From: Lolium rigidum
Taxonomy: Eukaryota; Streptophyta; Magnoliopsida; Poales; Poaceae
Assembly (NCBI RefSeq): GCF_022539505.1
Contig: NC_061512.1
Coordinates: 147,481,962 to 147,545,961, forward strand
Direction of reading: 5' to 3'
Length of the DNA: 64,000 nt
Positions 11,336 to 22,145 of this stretch are shown piece by piece. Made by a program: the position numbers and the translations under genes. Within the stretch, counting starts at the first letter, position 1; each line of letters opens with the position of its first letter. A model generated the notes under the pieces. That model made no database searches. It was not told the origin of the DNA and worked only from the letters and a program-made list of their open reading frames with translations.

Positions 11336-11435
11336 CCTATAAAAGGGGCGCCTCTCATCGTCCCTCTCACACACAAACCCTAGCGCCTCTCTCCCAAACC
11401 CTAGCCGCCACCATCTCTCAACAAGACTCGACGCT
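11336..11435 (+). promoter_or_regulatory. TATA box and leader of the B3 pseudogene
   Basis: CCTATAAAAGGGG at about 11336 is followed by a plant-like leader containing AAACCCTAG twice and a purine context before the ATG at 11436. Confidence 0.55.
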
Positions 11436-12039
11436 ATGTCCGGTAGAGGCGGAGGGCCGACCTCGCGGCCGCGGCCGTGGTCGTGGTCGTGGTCGTGGCC
11501 GCGGCACGGCTGAACGCTCGCCGTCGCCTCCCACGCCGTCGTCTTCATCATCGGAGATGGACGTGGAGCCGGACGTCCTGTTCGAGTTCGTCCACGTCCT
11601 CAAGGGCGACTCGCGCGGCATCCGAGAGGCTGCCGGACTCCTTCGCCGAGTACGTCGGCGGCGTACGCCCGCGCACGATGCATCTGCGGGAGCATTCGTG
11701 CGGCTACTGCCGGTGGATCGTCAAGGCGATCTACGACGCGCGGCAAGATGTACCTCAACATCGGGCTGGGAGAAGTTCGCGCGCCACCACAGCCTCGAAG
11801 CCGGCTTCATCCTCGTGTTCTCCTACTTCGGCAACGGGGACATGAGCGTCAAGGTCTTCGACGAGAGGCGCGCCTCCGGGACTACCACGTCGACGGGGAC
11901 GACGACGAGCACCGACGAGGAGGACGACCGAATGAGTGTTGTTTCTTCGCAGCGAATACGTGCACGGAGGTTTCACGCTGTTCGCCTCATCGGTAGAACC
12001 AACAAGGGCACCATCCTCCCGCTGGATTTTCCGGTTTAG
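11436..12039 (+). pseudogene. B3-type DNA-binding-domain protein carried by a transposon, frameshifted
   Basis: The ATG at 11436 gives MSGRGG and then, one frame over, a Gly/Arg repeat, a Ser/Pro stretch and MDVEPDVLFEFVHVLKGD. Further frames read LPDSFAEYVGGVRPRTMHLR, then GWEKFARHHSLEAGFILVF, SYFGNGDMSVKVFDE and an acidic DYHVDGDDDEHRR-type tail. The series matches the plant B3 fold: an initial LP.xF, the central WxKF..xHxLxxGxxLVF and a terminal xxVxVFD. B3 domains bind DNA in plant transcription factors. Frame changes near 11450, 11630, 11745 and 11870 mean this copy is broken. The coding unit belongs to the Harbinger-like element. Confidence 0.7.
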
Positions 12040-12500
12040 GTGACTTGGGTGTGCCCTCGAGTGTTCTTTCTTAGCAGCGAACACACGAAACCTTCGATGC
12101 ACGGCCTAGTTAGGTTTAGTTTCTTTGCAATATTTTATATTTGTGTCCACCATGGTTCAAACTATGTATTAGTTTGTGGAAAACCATGTTCCAAACTGTA
12201 TTTTCGTGTAAACCACGTTCCAAATTATGTATTAGTTTGTGGAAATTGAAATAAAAATGCCAGAAAAATTATTTTAAATGTTTGGGGGCGGCGTTTGGGG
12301 GACGCGGCTGGGGAGCGACGTCCCCCAAACGCGGCACGAACGAAACACGTCCCCCAAACGCTCGATCCGGCGCGGTTTGGGGGACGGTTTGGGGGACGCG
12401 ACTGGAGATGCTCTTAGCCTTCCTTCCCGGCGTCCTCCCCTTCTCCTCCAACTCCCATCTCTCGTCGGCGTTCTCTCCACCACATGTGTGTAGCTTGCCG

Positions 12501-12872
12501 GCGCAGCCTGAAGAGCGACCCGCGACTGGGAGTTATACTGCGCAGCCTGAAGCTCGTCGCAGGACCGGGATCTTGAGGGCGCGACCTTCAGCACGTCACG
12601 GGACCGGGAGCTCGACGACGCGGCCTGCAGCACCTCGGAGGACCGGGAACTCTCCGGCGCGGCCTGCAGGACGGCGCCTGACCGGAATCTCGCCCGCGTA
12701 GCCTAAAGCACGGCGCGCGACTGGGAGTTCTACGGCGCCGCATGCAGCATGTCGCGGGACCGGGAGCTCGACGGCGCGGCCGGTGCACGTTGCGCTACCT
12801 GGAGCTCGACTATGTGGCCTACAGCATCGCGGGCGACCTGCAACTTGATAGCGTGCAGCCTGCAGCTCGCTC
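12501..12872 (+). repeat. 39-bp tandem repeat, 9 copies plus a partial
   Basis: Units start GCGC(A/G)(G/C)CCTG at 12501, 12540, 12579, 12618 and so on, each exactly 39 bp through 12851, with strong divergence between copies. The period is a multiple of three. One frame reads about five 13-residue units of the type ARPxARxxTGSSP before a stop near 12700. It lies in the MULE, outside the Harbinger-like element. Confidence 0.85.
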
Positions 12873-13733
12873 TATTCTCATCCACCTGCGCTGACTGGTT
12901 CGCTGCCGTTAGCGTCACTTTTGAACCGCGCGCTTACCTCCAGGTCAGGTTCACCTGATCAGCTTGGGCTGGAACACCACACAACGCATACCTGCATGGC
13001 TGCATTGCCGCGGAGACGGGGAGCTAGAAGACAGCACCACGGTGCAGCTAAATCGATGACACGCTCGCGTCTATGCCGGAGGCAGCAGATGCCATGGCCT
13101 AGCTTCCCTTGATGGCCCAGAGCAGATGCCATGGCCTAGCTCGACTATGGCGTACAAGGACGATGAAGAGGAAAGGACGGACTCTCGATCCAGCCGATCA
13201 AATCAGTTGACATAGCGATCCCCGTGTTGACTGCTGCCACGTCAACAAATCCCGAGTGGAAACGAGCTTCACGTAAATATAGACCGGGAATAGTGAGTCT
13301 AGGGTGCTAATTTCCGGGAATAAAACTATAGGGTCTATTTCAACCCCCTCTACAAATACAGGGTTTATTTCAGACTTTACTCGAATAAATTCGAGGAGTG
13401 GTGCGCGTCGCCAGAATATATCCGAGGACTGGTGCGTGTAGGACTGCAAGTTCGGATCCTAGTCTGTTGTGATACGCGGGTGGGCGGAGTAATTGACGGA
13501 ATCGGTTGTTTAGGGGTCCGTAATTGGTAGCAGCAGAATTTGGAGCGGGTCTTGTGCCGCTAAACATGGGACTGGGGGCGGTGGGCAGATGAGATGGTAC
13601 GGGAGAGATGGGTGGGGAGAACAAATCGTTATGGACTGTCTGCTGAGAGTGAATGGACGGCTCAGATCTTATTTTCCAACGCAACTTCGTGCCTTTATAA
13701 GTAGTAGAGATGTAAAAAGGAACAAATCTCATG

Positions 13734-15160
13734 ACGTAAGCGAGAATCTTTTTGAATTTGAAAATTCAAAATATTTTATCTCACAAACGACAACTCCGAT
13801 TTAAAATCTGTTTCCACCTATGAGTCGGTCTCGATGAGATCTTCAAACTAGCATCCATGTTAATATGTTTCGATGACTTCTTTTTTCAGGCTAAAAGTTA
13901 TCAACTCTCTATGTTTGAATAATCAACCCTCCATACTTGAGTGATCTACGGTAAATGTATAAAATTATCAACCCTAAAGTTATTTTATTTGAAATATTTT
14001 ATGGATTTTTTTAGCTCACGTGTTATTAGCCGATATTTTCTTTTCTACCAGTTGTTTGAAGAAATTTGCTATTTATGGAAACATGTTGCATGCATTTGGT
14101 ACAAGACAAAAAGAATGATGTCAGCGAGAATCTTTCTTAATTCTAGAATTCAAAATATTTTATCTCCTAAGTGATAATTTCAATTTAAGATATGACTTCA
14201 CTAATCAACTCGTCTCGATGAGATCTTCGAAACTTAATATGTTTCGTCAACTTTTTTCGGGCTAAAAGTTATCAACCCTGAAATACGTCCTCTATCAACT
14301 GTAAAATTTAGAACTTACCAATCCAAAAAGGTAATTTCATTTCGAATATTTTAGCGACTATTTTTTAGTTTACAAGCTATCAACCCGGTACCTCGTTATT
14401 TATCAAAGGTAAATATAAATAACTACCAACCCTTAAAAGCTTATTTATCGATGGTAAAATATTCTAATTTCATTTATAGAATATTTTAGCGAATCTTTTT
14501 TATACTGCAAGCTATCAACCCGGTGACTCGTAATTTATTGATGATAAATATAAATAACTATCAACCCTAAAAAGTAAATTTAATTTAGAATATTTAGCGA
14601 CTCTTTTTTTGTTTACAAGTTATCAATCCGGTGCCCCGTTATTTATCAACATTAAAAATAAATAACTATCAACCCGATGTCTAGTTATTTATCAACAGTA
14701 AATATAAATAACTATCAACACTAAAAAGTATTTCATTAGTTTACTTTAGCGACTTTTTTTAGTTTACAAGCTATCAACCCGGTGTTCCATTATTTATCAA
14801 CAGGAAAAATAAATAACAACCAACACTAAAAGTATTTTATTTAGAAATTATTTTAGCGACTCTTTTTTAGTTTACAAGCTATCAACTCAGTGACCCGTTA
14901 TTTATCATTGGTAAATATAAATAACTATAAAATCTAAAAAGTTAATTTCTATTAGAATATTTTAGCTACTTTTTTGTTAACAAGTTTATTAACCAGGTGC
15001 CCCATTATTTATGAGCGATAAATTTAAATACCTAGCAACCCTAAAAAGTAAATTTAATTTAGAATATTTTAGCAACTTTTTTTTAGCTTACAACTTAATT
15101 TAAGTAGCAAGTTGTAGTTCATTTGAGTAGCAAGTGGTAGTTCATTTGACTTGCAAGTGA
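13734..15160. repeat. Degenerate AT-rich repeats of about 110 bp, array 1
   Basis: The phrases AGTTTACAAGCTATCAACCC, GTTATTTATCAACGGTAAAT and ATTTAGAATATTTTAGCGAC recur about ten times with drift. The same array occurs in copy 2 (45960-47150). No ORF of note is present. Confidence 0.8.
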
Positions 15161-15958
15161 ATCTCCCACCCGTTATTTTCCCCCTAAAAACCACTAGCCC
15201 GAAAAAGAGAATTATAATAGTTGGTTAAGAAACATGAATTAGCTTACATAGTAATGAAAAAAGGGAATTGTAAAAAATGGAATTGTAAAAGTTAGCCCTA
15301 ATAATATGAATTTGGGTGTTCTATTTCCGTGCCCTCGAGTTCTTAGTTGTACTCAGTTTTTCCCAGCTCGTTAGTTTTTCCTCAGTTTTCCCCAAGCCCT
15401 TGTCTGAAACCCTTACAAGGAGCTCGGACGGGAGGAATCCCGTTAAGTTGACCGTTTCGTGCTGACGAGTGGGGCCGCATCATGTGGGGCCACATCGTGT
15501 GGAGCTGGTAGAAATGGACCGCGTGGGACAGGACGAGACCGTGTTTGGTCATACGAGCGGAGCGGGTACCGTAGCGTGTGGAGCCGTGTGGGTCCGGAAC
15601 GTGGACACGAGTGGTTTCTGTCTCTTTCGCCCAGATTAGCAGTTTTCAATGCACCTTTTTCCTCTCTCTCGCTCGATCTCATTCATTCTTGATTGCCCAA
15701 ATTGGTAGCAAATCTAGAGCAGCTTCTCCTTCTGTTTTTTAACACCATTCATTTCTTTATGCCTTCGTTTTCACTCAATCAGGTAGAAAATCTATGGCAC
15801 AAATCCAGAGAAAATATAGGATAAGCTACATACATCAGCCAACATAGCATAGATATATTCACGACAGATCCAACAGTACTACCGATAGATCCAATATAAG
15901 CTACATTTTACATGAATTTAAGCTGCTTTAAAGAAAGAGCAGTCACATACTACAGAAT

Positions 15959-17065
15959 TTAAGCTTGGAGGCTGCGCAGCAGAATCCCAAGTGCTTTGTG
16001 TTGGGCCATGAACGCATGCACGTTCACGGTCGTTCCAACTCTACGGGGGCATCTGCCAATGGATTCATCATGGTTCACCAGGCAGTTGAAGTCGTTGGCG
16101 TGGAGCTTCCTTTTGCAGAAGGGGCACCTATAAACGCCTCCAGCAAAGTGGCGATCGTAATGGCCGGACTGCAGCCTCCTGAGGACGTGACGAGTCTTGG
16201 TGTGGAAGGACTCGTCGTCGCTGTTGACATCGCTGCTCTGCACCTATCACGTAGCACCAAAGATCATGCAAAAAACACGGAGTCAATCGCAACAATGATG
16301 GAACAGAGAGTGAACAAAAGATCATACATGATAATATGGGCACGAAAAAAGAGGTAGCCTCAGTTACATTGGACACACTTATATCCAGGATTTGAGTCAG
16401 TGAACCAAAGATCATGCACAATAAATTTGTACACACCAATTGTTCACTGACCAAACCCTGAATTAATTTGTGCCCAAATATTCATCATCATCGGAACAAA
16501 TTAACCAGATGGGAGTGATTACTCACATAAGTTAACCGAATCTTAAACAAAATCAAATCACAAACACTAATAACGTAAGATCTAGAACTAAGAACAGACG
16601 AACCCTAATAACGCAAGATCTAACACAAAAGGATTGAACTAGGAACAGACGAACCCTAATAACGCTAGATCTAACACAAAAGGGGTGAAATGGGATAAGA
16701 ACAAGGGAACAAAGGGTTACCTCCGGCTCGTCGTCGACGATGCTGGTGTCGTAGGGGTTCTCCGGCGCGACGTACGACACTGGTTCGTACGGGTCCCAAG
16801 CGACGGGGACCTGGACGGGGGCGGCGGCCGATGCGCCGACGACTACATTGGAAGCAGCGACGGGGGCCTGGACGGGGGCGGTGGCTACGTTGGAAGCAGG
16901 AACGGGGGCCTGGACGGGGGCGGCGGCTACGTTAGAAGCAGCAACGGGGGCCTTGACAGGGGCGGAGGCCGATGCGCCGGTGGCTACGTTGGAAGCAGCG
17001 ACAGTGGCCTGGACGGGGGCGGCGGCGGCTGATGCGCCGACAATGGGCATCACATTCATCGCCAT
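15959..17065 (-). CDS. zf-XS (XS zinc finger) protein carried by a MULE, two exons
   Basis: Exon 1 (17065-16721) starts MAMNVMPIVGASAAAAPVQ and encodes an Ala/Pro/Val repeat region built on VQAPVAASNVA-like units, then an acidic IVDDEPE. The donor GAG|GTAACC and acceptor GTGCAG|AGC are in phase 0. Exon 2 (16237-15959) continues SSDVNSDDESFHTKTRHVL. It then gives YRCPFCKRKLHANDFNCLVN with C153, C156, H171 and, in AFMAQHKALG, H195 of a predicted 207-residue protein. This is the zinc-finger XS signature known from SGS3-family RNA-silencing proteins, but no XS domain or coiled coil is present. Splice phase and frame are intact, so it could be expressed. Its place inside MULE ends suggests transduplicated cargo. 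Function is not established. Confidence 0.72.
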
Positions 17066-17259
17066 CGCCGGCGGTTTTCTTTCGGGTTTTTTCTTCGGAT
17101 GTGGAGAAGATGATGGGACAGGAGAGGAGGTTGCTGTGAGAATGAGAGAGTGGGCGAGCGTCGAGGGAGAGAAAGAGTGGCTCTATAAAGACGAAGGTCG
17201 CGTGTACCGCAACAGACGTCCGCTATGCACGGCTGCAGCGTGCACCGCGACACGAGTCT

Positions 17260-18155
17260 AACCCTGTGACGTTTGGTGTACTCAGTTATAACCTCGGGCC
17301 TTATACAGAAATTTTATCTGTACTCTGTTTTCTCCTCAAGTATTTAGACTGACAAGTGCAATATACTCAGTTTTACCCTCAAGTAGCTGGTCAATAGAGA
17401 GTCAATAAATGAGATTAACATAGCTAATTGAGTCATTTCATGCGCAAAAAAATACAAAAAAAATAAAAATGTAGTGGCACCGACTCGTGGAGTCTTTGTA
17501 CGCAACCTGCCCCCTATGAAACCTTAACAAACATAGATAAATCAAGTTTTACCATAAATTGCCACTTCTCAGAATCACTAGTAGCTATGAAGATGCATGG
17601 TTTTCCACTCAAACCCCTTTGCAAAACATCTTTCCCAAAACATAGTTTGTCTAAATGAGGCCATAATTGTCACACTCATGTATATTTGAATTGCAAATAA
17701 TTTGATGTAGCCCAATATGAATTATATTGTACAAAACACACATTTTTCATTTTCAAATTCTTTTGTTTGAATCACTTAGTCTATTTACTATTTACGTGCC
17801 CTTGGTTACTTAGTACTACTCAATTTTGCCCTCAAGTACTGTCACAAATGCTCACAGAAGCCCAAACTTATCCTGATTGGTTGAGCTGTTGTCACACGGA
17901 TCGACTCCACCAACCGTTGATCCACTGATCTAACGGGCAGTATACCCCTTTCCGTCTCTTCGTGGCCACCCCTCTCTCTCACTCTCTCTGGGTGGACAGT
18001 GCCACCCCTCTATTTATGTGCAATAACGAGTTTGCCACGTACTATATTTCCTCTATTTATGCATTATTTTCCACAGTCTATTTAACCATTACTTTTCAAT
18101 GTAAAATGATAAACTATCACAAATTTCCATTTCTTTTAGGCATTACTTTTTTGTT
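17260..18155. other. Intergenic MULE interior with TIR-like fragments
   Basis: Three stretches (17272-17295, 17355-17395, 17796-17850) resemble parts of the outer TIR (TACTCAGTTTTACCCTCAAG, GTGCCCTTGGTTACTTAGTA). They suggest internal TIR duplications or remnants of another related MULE end. No ORF or RNA gene was seen. Confidence 0.4.
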
Positions 18156-18159
18156 AAGA

Positions 18160-18295
18160 TATAAACCCCCACAGCGGTCATCTCCTCCTTAATTTATTGT
18201 GTAAACTCCACAACGGTCATCTCTACCTTAATTTATGGTGTAATCCCCACAACGGTCATATCTCCCTTATAAACCCCCACAACGGCCATCCCTCA
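18160..18295 (+). promoter_or_regulatory. Four tandem MSA-like motifs and a TATA box
   Basis: CCCACAGCGGTCAT, CCACAACGGTCATC, CCCACAACGGTCAT and CCCACAACGGCCAT recur about every 30-40 bases. Three of the four contain CACAACGG(T/C)CA, one mismatch from the plant M-phase activator consensus YCYAACGGYYA. TTATAAAC near 18268 and an ATG at 18350 follow. A G2/M-type promoter is an inference. Confidence 0.45.
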
Positions 18296-18349
18296 TGTCA
18301 ATAGGTTCTGCCTCTCTCTTCTTCGTTCACATACACTTGATTCATTGCC

Positions 18350-18975
18350 ATGGCTTCCACGTCTCAGACGCCAACCAGAAGGGGAAGGGGAAGGGGAGGG
18401 GAAGGGGCGGCCGGGGTGGTGGATCATCATCATTGCCACCACCACCGTCAANNNNNNNNNNNNNNNNNNNNNNNNNNNNNNNNNNNNNNNNNNNNNNNNN
18501 NNNNNNNNNNNNNNNNNNNNNNNNNNNNNNNNNNNNNNNNNNNNNNNNNNNAGTCTTTAGTAGAAGATAGAGCGCAAAAAGGTTCGGGGTGATCCTATGC
18601 AACGATATAATGTAAGTCTGTGCTTAGTACTTGTGACTATCTCATATCGACAATGCTTAATACATGTTTGCATAGTTCATCGTTTAACTCTTTTTGCATT
18701 ATTATCAGAATGCAGTTCTGATGAAGCAATCTTCATCATAAGAGAGGCCCACAAAAAGTTCTGATCTTTCTTCTGATGCATCCTCTCATAGCCGTCAACC
18801 TAGACCATTCCTTTCATCAAACCGTAAATATCTCAACGCTGTACTTTATAAAAGACATGGTATTGCTGCTTTAAGATCTGTAGTCGATATGTTGACCAAG
18901 AGTACACACGATTCAATCAAGGCGATTGCCAAATGTCAACGTGTTATTGATGATGCTAATAGAAGTCCTCAATGA
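18350..18975 (+). pseudogene. Unrecognised gene, interrupted by an assembly gap and an in-frame stop
   Basis: The ATG at 18350 starts MASTSQTPTRRGRGRG, a basic Arg/Gly start, and the frame enters the 100-N gap. After the gap an exon ending DPMQRYN is followed by a consensus donor GTAAGT (18612), a 97-bp intron ending ATTATCAG, and a last exon. That exon reads NAVLMKQSSS, a stop (TAA 18739), then ERPTKSSDLSSDASSHSRQP...KYLNAVLYKRHGIAALRSVV...KAIAKCQRVIDDANRSPQ, with a stop at 18973. The C-terminal part looks helical. No domain was recognised. Whether both sides of the gap belong to one gene is not certain. Confidence 0.4.
18452..18551. other. Assembly gap, 100 N
   Basis: A run of exactly 100 N, the usual placeholder for a gap of unknown size. 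Structural evidence on both sides suggests that several kilobases may be missing here. Confidence 0.95.
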
Positions 18976-19189
18976 TTCTATGTAATTTTTTTATTTGGGC
19001 ACATTAATTGCCTTGTAATTTTCCTAGTTATTTTATTTGTGTATGTAATTGTGCGTATCATTGATACCAGATTTTAGGCTCATGAAATTTAATGCAAGTT
19101 GACTAGTAAAACAACCAGGGCCCTACAACAGATTGTGCCGGCCCACTTACAGTAGTGTGGGACCCACTTTCATTTTGGGTCAGCCCACT

Positions 19190-20151
19190 TACTTATTGGG
19201 CCGGCCCGTTAAGACGATAGTGATCCCCACCTGTTTATTGGGCCGGCCCACTATCTTGTTGGGCCAGCCCAATAACGTTATGGTGGACCCCACATACTAA
19301 ATGGGCCGGCCCTTTAACAGGAAAGTGGGACCCACCTGAGTTTTTGGCCCGGCCCACTATCTTGTTGGGCCAGCCCACTTGCTATATGGTGGACCCCACA
19401 TACTAAATGGGCCGGCCCTTTAACGAGAATGTGGGACCCACTCGTGTTTTTGGCCCGCCCACTATCTTGTTGGGCCGACCAATTGCTATATGGTGGACCC
19501 CACATACTAAATGGGTCGGCCCTTTAACGAGAATGTGGGACCCACTGAGTTTTTGGCCCGGCCCACTATCTTGTTGGGCTAGCCCACTTGCTATATGGTG
19601 GACCCCACATACTAAATGGGCAGGCCCTTTAACAGGAATGTGGGACCCAACTGTGTTTTTGGCCCGGCCCACTATCTTGTTGGGCCAGCCCACTTGCTAT
19701 ATGGTGGACCCCACATACTAAATGGGCCGACCCTTTAACAGGAATGTGGGACCCACCTGTGTTTTTGGCCCGGCCCACTTTCTTGTTGGCCAGCCCACTT
19801 GCTATATGGTGGACCCCACATACTAAATGGGCCGGCCCTTTAATAGGAAAGTGGGACCCACATGTGTTTTTGGCCCGGCCCACTTTCTTGTTGGGCCGGC
19901 CCATTTGATCTATTGTGGACCCCACGTACTAAATGGGCCGGCCGATAGCGGAAAGTGGGACCCACGAGCTAATTGGGCCAGCCCAATAACTTCTTGGGCC
20001 GGCCCACTTGCTTTAAGGTGGACCCCACTTGTTAAATGGGCCGGCCCTATAACAGGAAAGTGGGTCCCACATGTCTTGCGGGCCGGCCCTTTTGACTGTT
20101 GACCGGTCAAACGAGTGCATTCGGCCCGACCCACATACTTAGTGGGCCGGC
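19190..20151. repeat. 105-bp tandem array rich in GGGCCGGCCC
   Basis: The landmark GACCCCACATACTAAATGGG recurs at about 19285, 19391, 19496, 19601, 19707 and 19812, then diverges near 19918 and 20023. The period is 105 bp. Each unit has two TGGGCC(G/A)GCCC palindromes and a TGTGGGACCCAC-type half palindrome. This is the subterminal region of the CACTA element. Confidence 0.85.
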
Positions 20152-21827
20152 TGATACGTCTCCGACGTATCGATAATTTCTTATGTTCTATGCCATATTA
20201 TTGATGATACCTACATGTTTTATGCACACTTTATGTCATATTCGTGCATTTTCTGGAACTAACCTATTAACAAGATGCCGAAGTGCCGGTTCTCGTTTCT
20301 CGCTGTTTTTGGTTTCGGAAATCCTAGTAACGAAATATTCTCGGAATTGGACGAAACGAAGACCCGGGGGCCTATTTCGCCACGAACCTTCCGGAAGACC
20401 GAAGAGCATACGAAGTGGGGCCACGAGGTGGCCAAACCACAAGGCGGCGCGGCCAGGGGGCCCGCGCCGCCCCGTGGTGTGGGCCCTCGTCGGCCCCCGA
20501 CTCGCCCTTCCGCCTACTTAAAGCCTCCGTCGCGAAACCCCCGAGGCGAAAAACCACGATACGGAAAACCTATCGAGACGCCGCCGCCGCCGATCCCATC
20601 TCGGGGATTCCGGAGATCTCCTCCGGCACCCTGCCGGAGAGGGGATTCATCTCCCGGAGGACTCTACACCGCCATGGTCGCCTCGGAGTGATGAGTGAGT
20701 AGTTCACCCCTGGACTATGGGTCCATAGCGGTAGCTAGATGGTTGTCTTCTCCTCATTGTGCTTCATTGTTGGATCTTGTGAGCTGCCTAACATGATCAA
20801 GATCATCTATCCGTAATACTCTATGTTGTGTTTGTCGGGATCCGATGGATAGAGAATACCATGTTATGTTAATTATCAAGTTATTACATATGTGTTGTTT
20901 ATGATCTTGCATGCTCTCCGTTACTAGTAGAGGCTCTGGCCAAGTTTTTGCTTTTAACTCCAAGAGGGAGTATTTATGCTCGATAGTGGGTTCATGCTCG
21001 CATTGACACCGGGACGGTGATAGAAAGTTCTAAGGTTGTGTTGTGTCTGTTGCCACTAGGGATAAAACATTGGCGCTATGTCCGAGGATGTAGTTGTTGA
21101 TTACATTACGCACCATACTTAATGCAATTGTCTCTTGCTTTGCAACTTAATACTTGGAAGGGGTTCGGATGATAACTCGAAGGTGGACTTTTTAGGCATA
21201 GATGCGGTTGGATGGCGGTCTATGTACCTTGTCGTAATGCCCAATTAAATCTCACTATACTTATCATGCCATGTATGTGCATTGTTATGCCCTCTCTATT
21301 TGTCAATTGCCCGACCGTAATTTGTTCACCCAACATGCTTTTATCTTATGGGAGAGACACCTCTAGTGAAGCTGTGGACCCCGGTCCATTCTTTAATACT
21401 TGAAATACAAATCTGCTCGCAATACTTGTTTTTACTGTTTTCTCTGCAAACAATCATCTTCCACACAATTCGGTTAATCCTTTGTTACAGCAAGCCGGTG
21501 AGATTGACAACCTCACTCGTTTCGTTGGGGCAAAGTACTTTGGTTGTGTTGTGCGGGTTCCACGTTGGCGCCGGAATCCCGGTGTTGCGCCGCACTACAT
21601 CCCGCCGCCATCAACCTTCAACGTGCTTCTTGGCTCCTCCTGGTTCGATAAACCTTGGTTTCTTTCGAGGGAAAACTTGCTGCTGTGCGCATCATACCTT
21701 CCTCTTGGGGTTGCCCAACGAACGTGTGAAATACACGCCATCAAGCATATTTTCCGGCGCCGTTGTCGGGAACCGAAGAAAAGCTACACCACAAAGATTT
21801 CTAACTCCCACGTCAACTACGCGCCAG
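20152..21827 (+). repeat. 5' LTR of the gag-pro element
   Basis: About 1676 bp, opening with the inverted pair GATACGTC-tcc-GACGTATC. It aligns almost base for base with the 3' LTR; the differences seen are mainly small indels (for example near 20275). Short ORFs inside are not genes. Confidence 0.92.
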
Positions 21828-22145
21828 ACATATTTTTACGGCGCCGTTGTCGGGGAGATCAAGACACGCTGCAAGGGGAGTCTCCACTTCTCAATCTCTT
21901 TACTTTGTTTTTGTCTTGCTTTATTTTATTTACTACTTTGTTTGCTGCATTATATCAAAACACAAAAAAATTAGTTGCTAGTTTTACTTTATTTACTTTC
22001 TTGTTTGCTATATCAAAAACACAAAAAAATTAGTTTACTTGCATTTACTTTATCTAGTTTGCTTTATTTACTACTTGCTAAAATGGCCAACCACTGAAAA
22101 TACTAAGTTGTGTGACTTCACTAGCACAAATAATAATGATTTCTT

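Larger units (their letters stand above)
10964..12413 (+). mobile_element. PIF/Harbinger-like element with B3 cargo, nested in the MULE
   Basis: Terminal inverted repeats of at least 25 bp begin GAGCATCTCCAGTCGCGTCC and end in the exact reverse complement. The element is flanked by TTA at 10961-10963 and 12414-12416, the usual Harbinger target. It is 1450 bp long, contains no transposase and carries one gene-like unit with its own promoter. It is the innermost level of a four-level nest. Confidence 0.88.
10666..13382. mobile_element. Mutator-like element (MULE) with 9-bp target duplication, nested in the Helitron
   Basis: Terminal inverted repeats of about 107 bp (10666-10772 and 13276-13382) begin GAGTAAAGTCTGAAATAAAC at both ends. 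The 9-bp direct duplication GAATAAATT flanks them at 10657-10665 and 13383-13391. No mudrA transposase is present. The interior holds a nested Harbinger-like element and a 39-bp tandem repeat. The sequence just inside the left TIR and around 12880-13150 has no recognisable gene. Confidence 0.92.
8267..13710 (-). mobile_element. Helitron, complete, minus orientation, non-autonomous
   Basis: On the minus strand the 5' end is TCTCTACTACTTATAAAGGC (starting at 13710) and the 3' end is ...GCACACTTACTAG (ending at 8267). The palindrome ACGTGCAATGCACGT at 8280-8294 lies nine bases inside the CTAG. The flanking bases are A and T, as required for Helitron insertion. The joined flanks align without a gap to copy 2 of the host repeat, giving a clean empty site. 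No Rep/helicase ORF is present. It carries a host exon at 9892-9986, a GC-rich exon-like stretch at 10147-10419 and a nested MULE. The rest of 8300-9850 is AT-rich with only short unsupported ORFs. Confidence 0.88.
8130..15313. repeat. AT-rich repeat unit, copy 1 (8130-8266 plus 13711-15313, split by a Helitron)
   Basis: The segment 8130-8266 (CCCTAGCTAGCGGTTAAG, then GATTAGTTTTGGACA and CCATTTTAGGCA) matches 33630-33736 in copy 2. Sequence from 13711 on (GCGAGAATCTTT, CAAACGACAACTCCGATTT, TCGATGAGATCTTCAAA) matches copy 2 from about 33765. The join across the Helitron is co-linear with copy 2. The unit then runs into degenerate repeats of about 110 bp and ends at the target duplication of the large MULE. 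I do not recognise the family and see no coding sequence in it. Confidence 0.75.

Noticed and set aside
16685..17261. Gly/Ala-rich plus-strand ORFs over the zf-XS exon 1
   Set aside because: Reverse-strand shadows of the Ala/Pro/Val repeat; the minus strand gives in-phase splicing and a zinc finger.
17571..17590. CACTAGTAGC as left end of the second CACTA
   Set aside because: The following bases do not match the right terminus CACTACAAGAAAAG and no AAT or gag flank adjoins it.
19403..19925. ORFs over the 105-bp array
   Set aside because: Produced by translation of a tandem repeat; no start context.
20275..20702. ORFs of 95-138 codons in the LTR (repeated at 26818-27333)
   Set aside because: They lie in LTR sequence and recur in every LTR copy with frame differences; no protein family.
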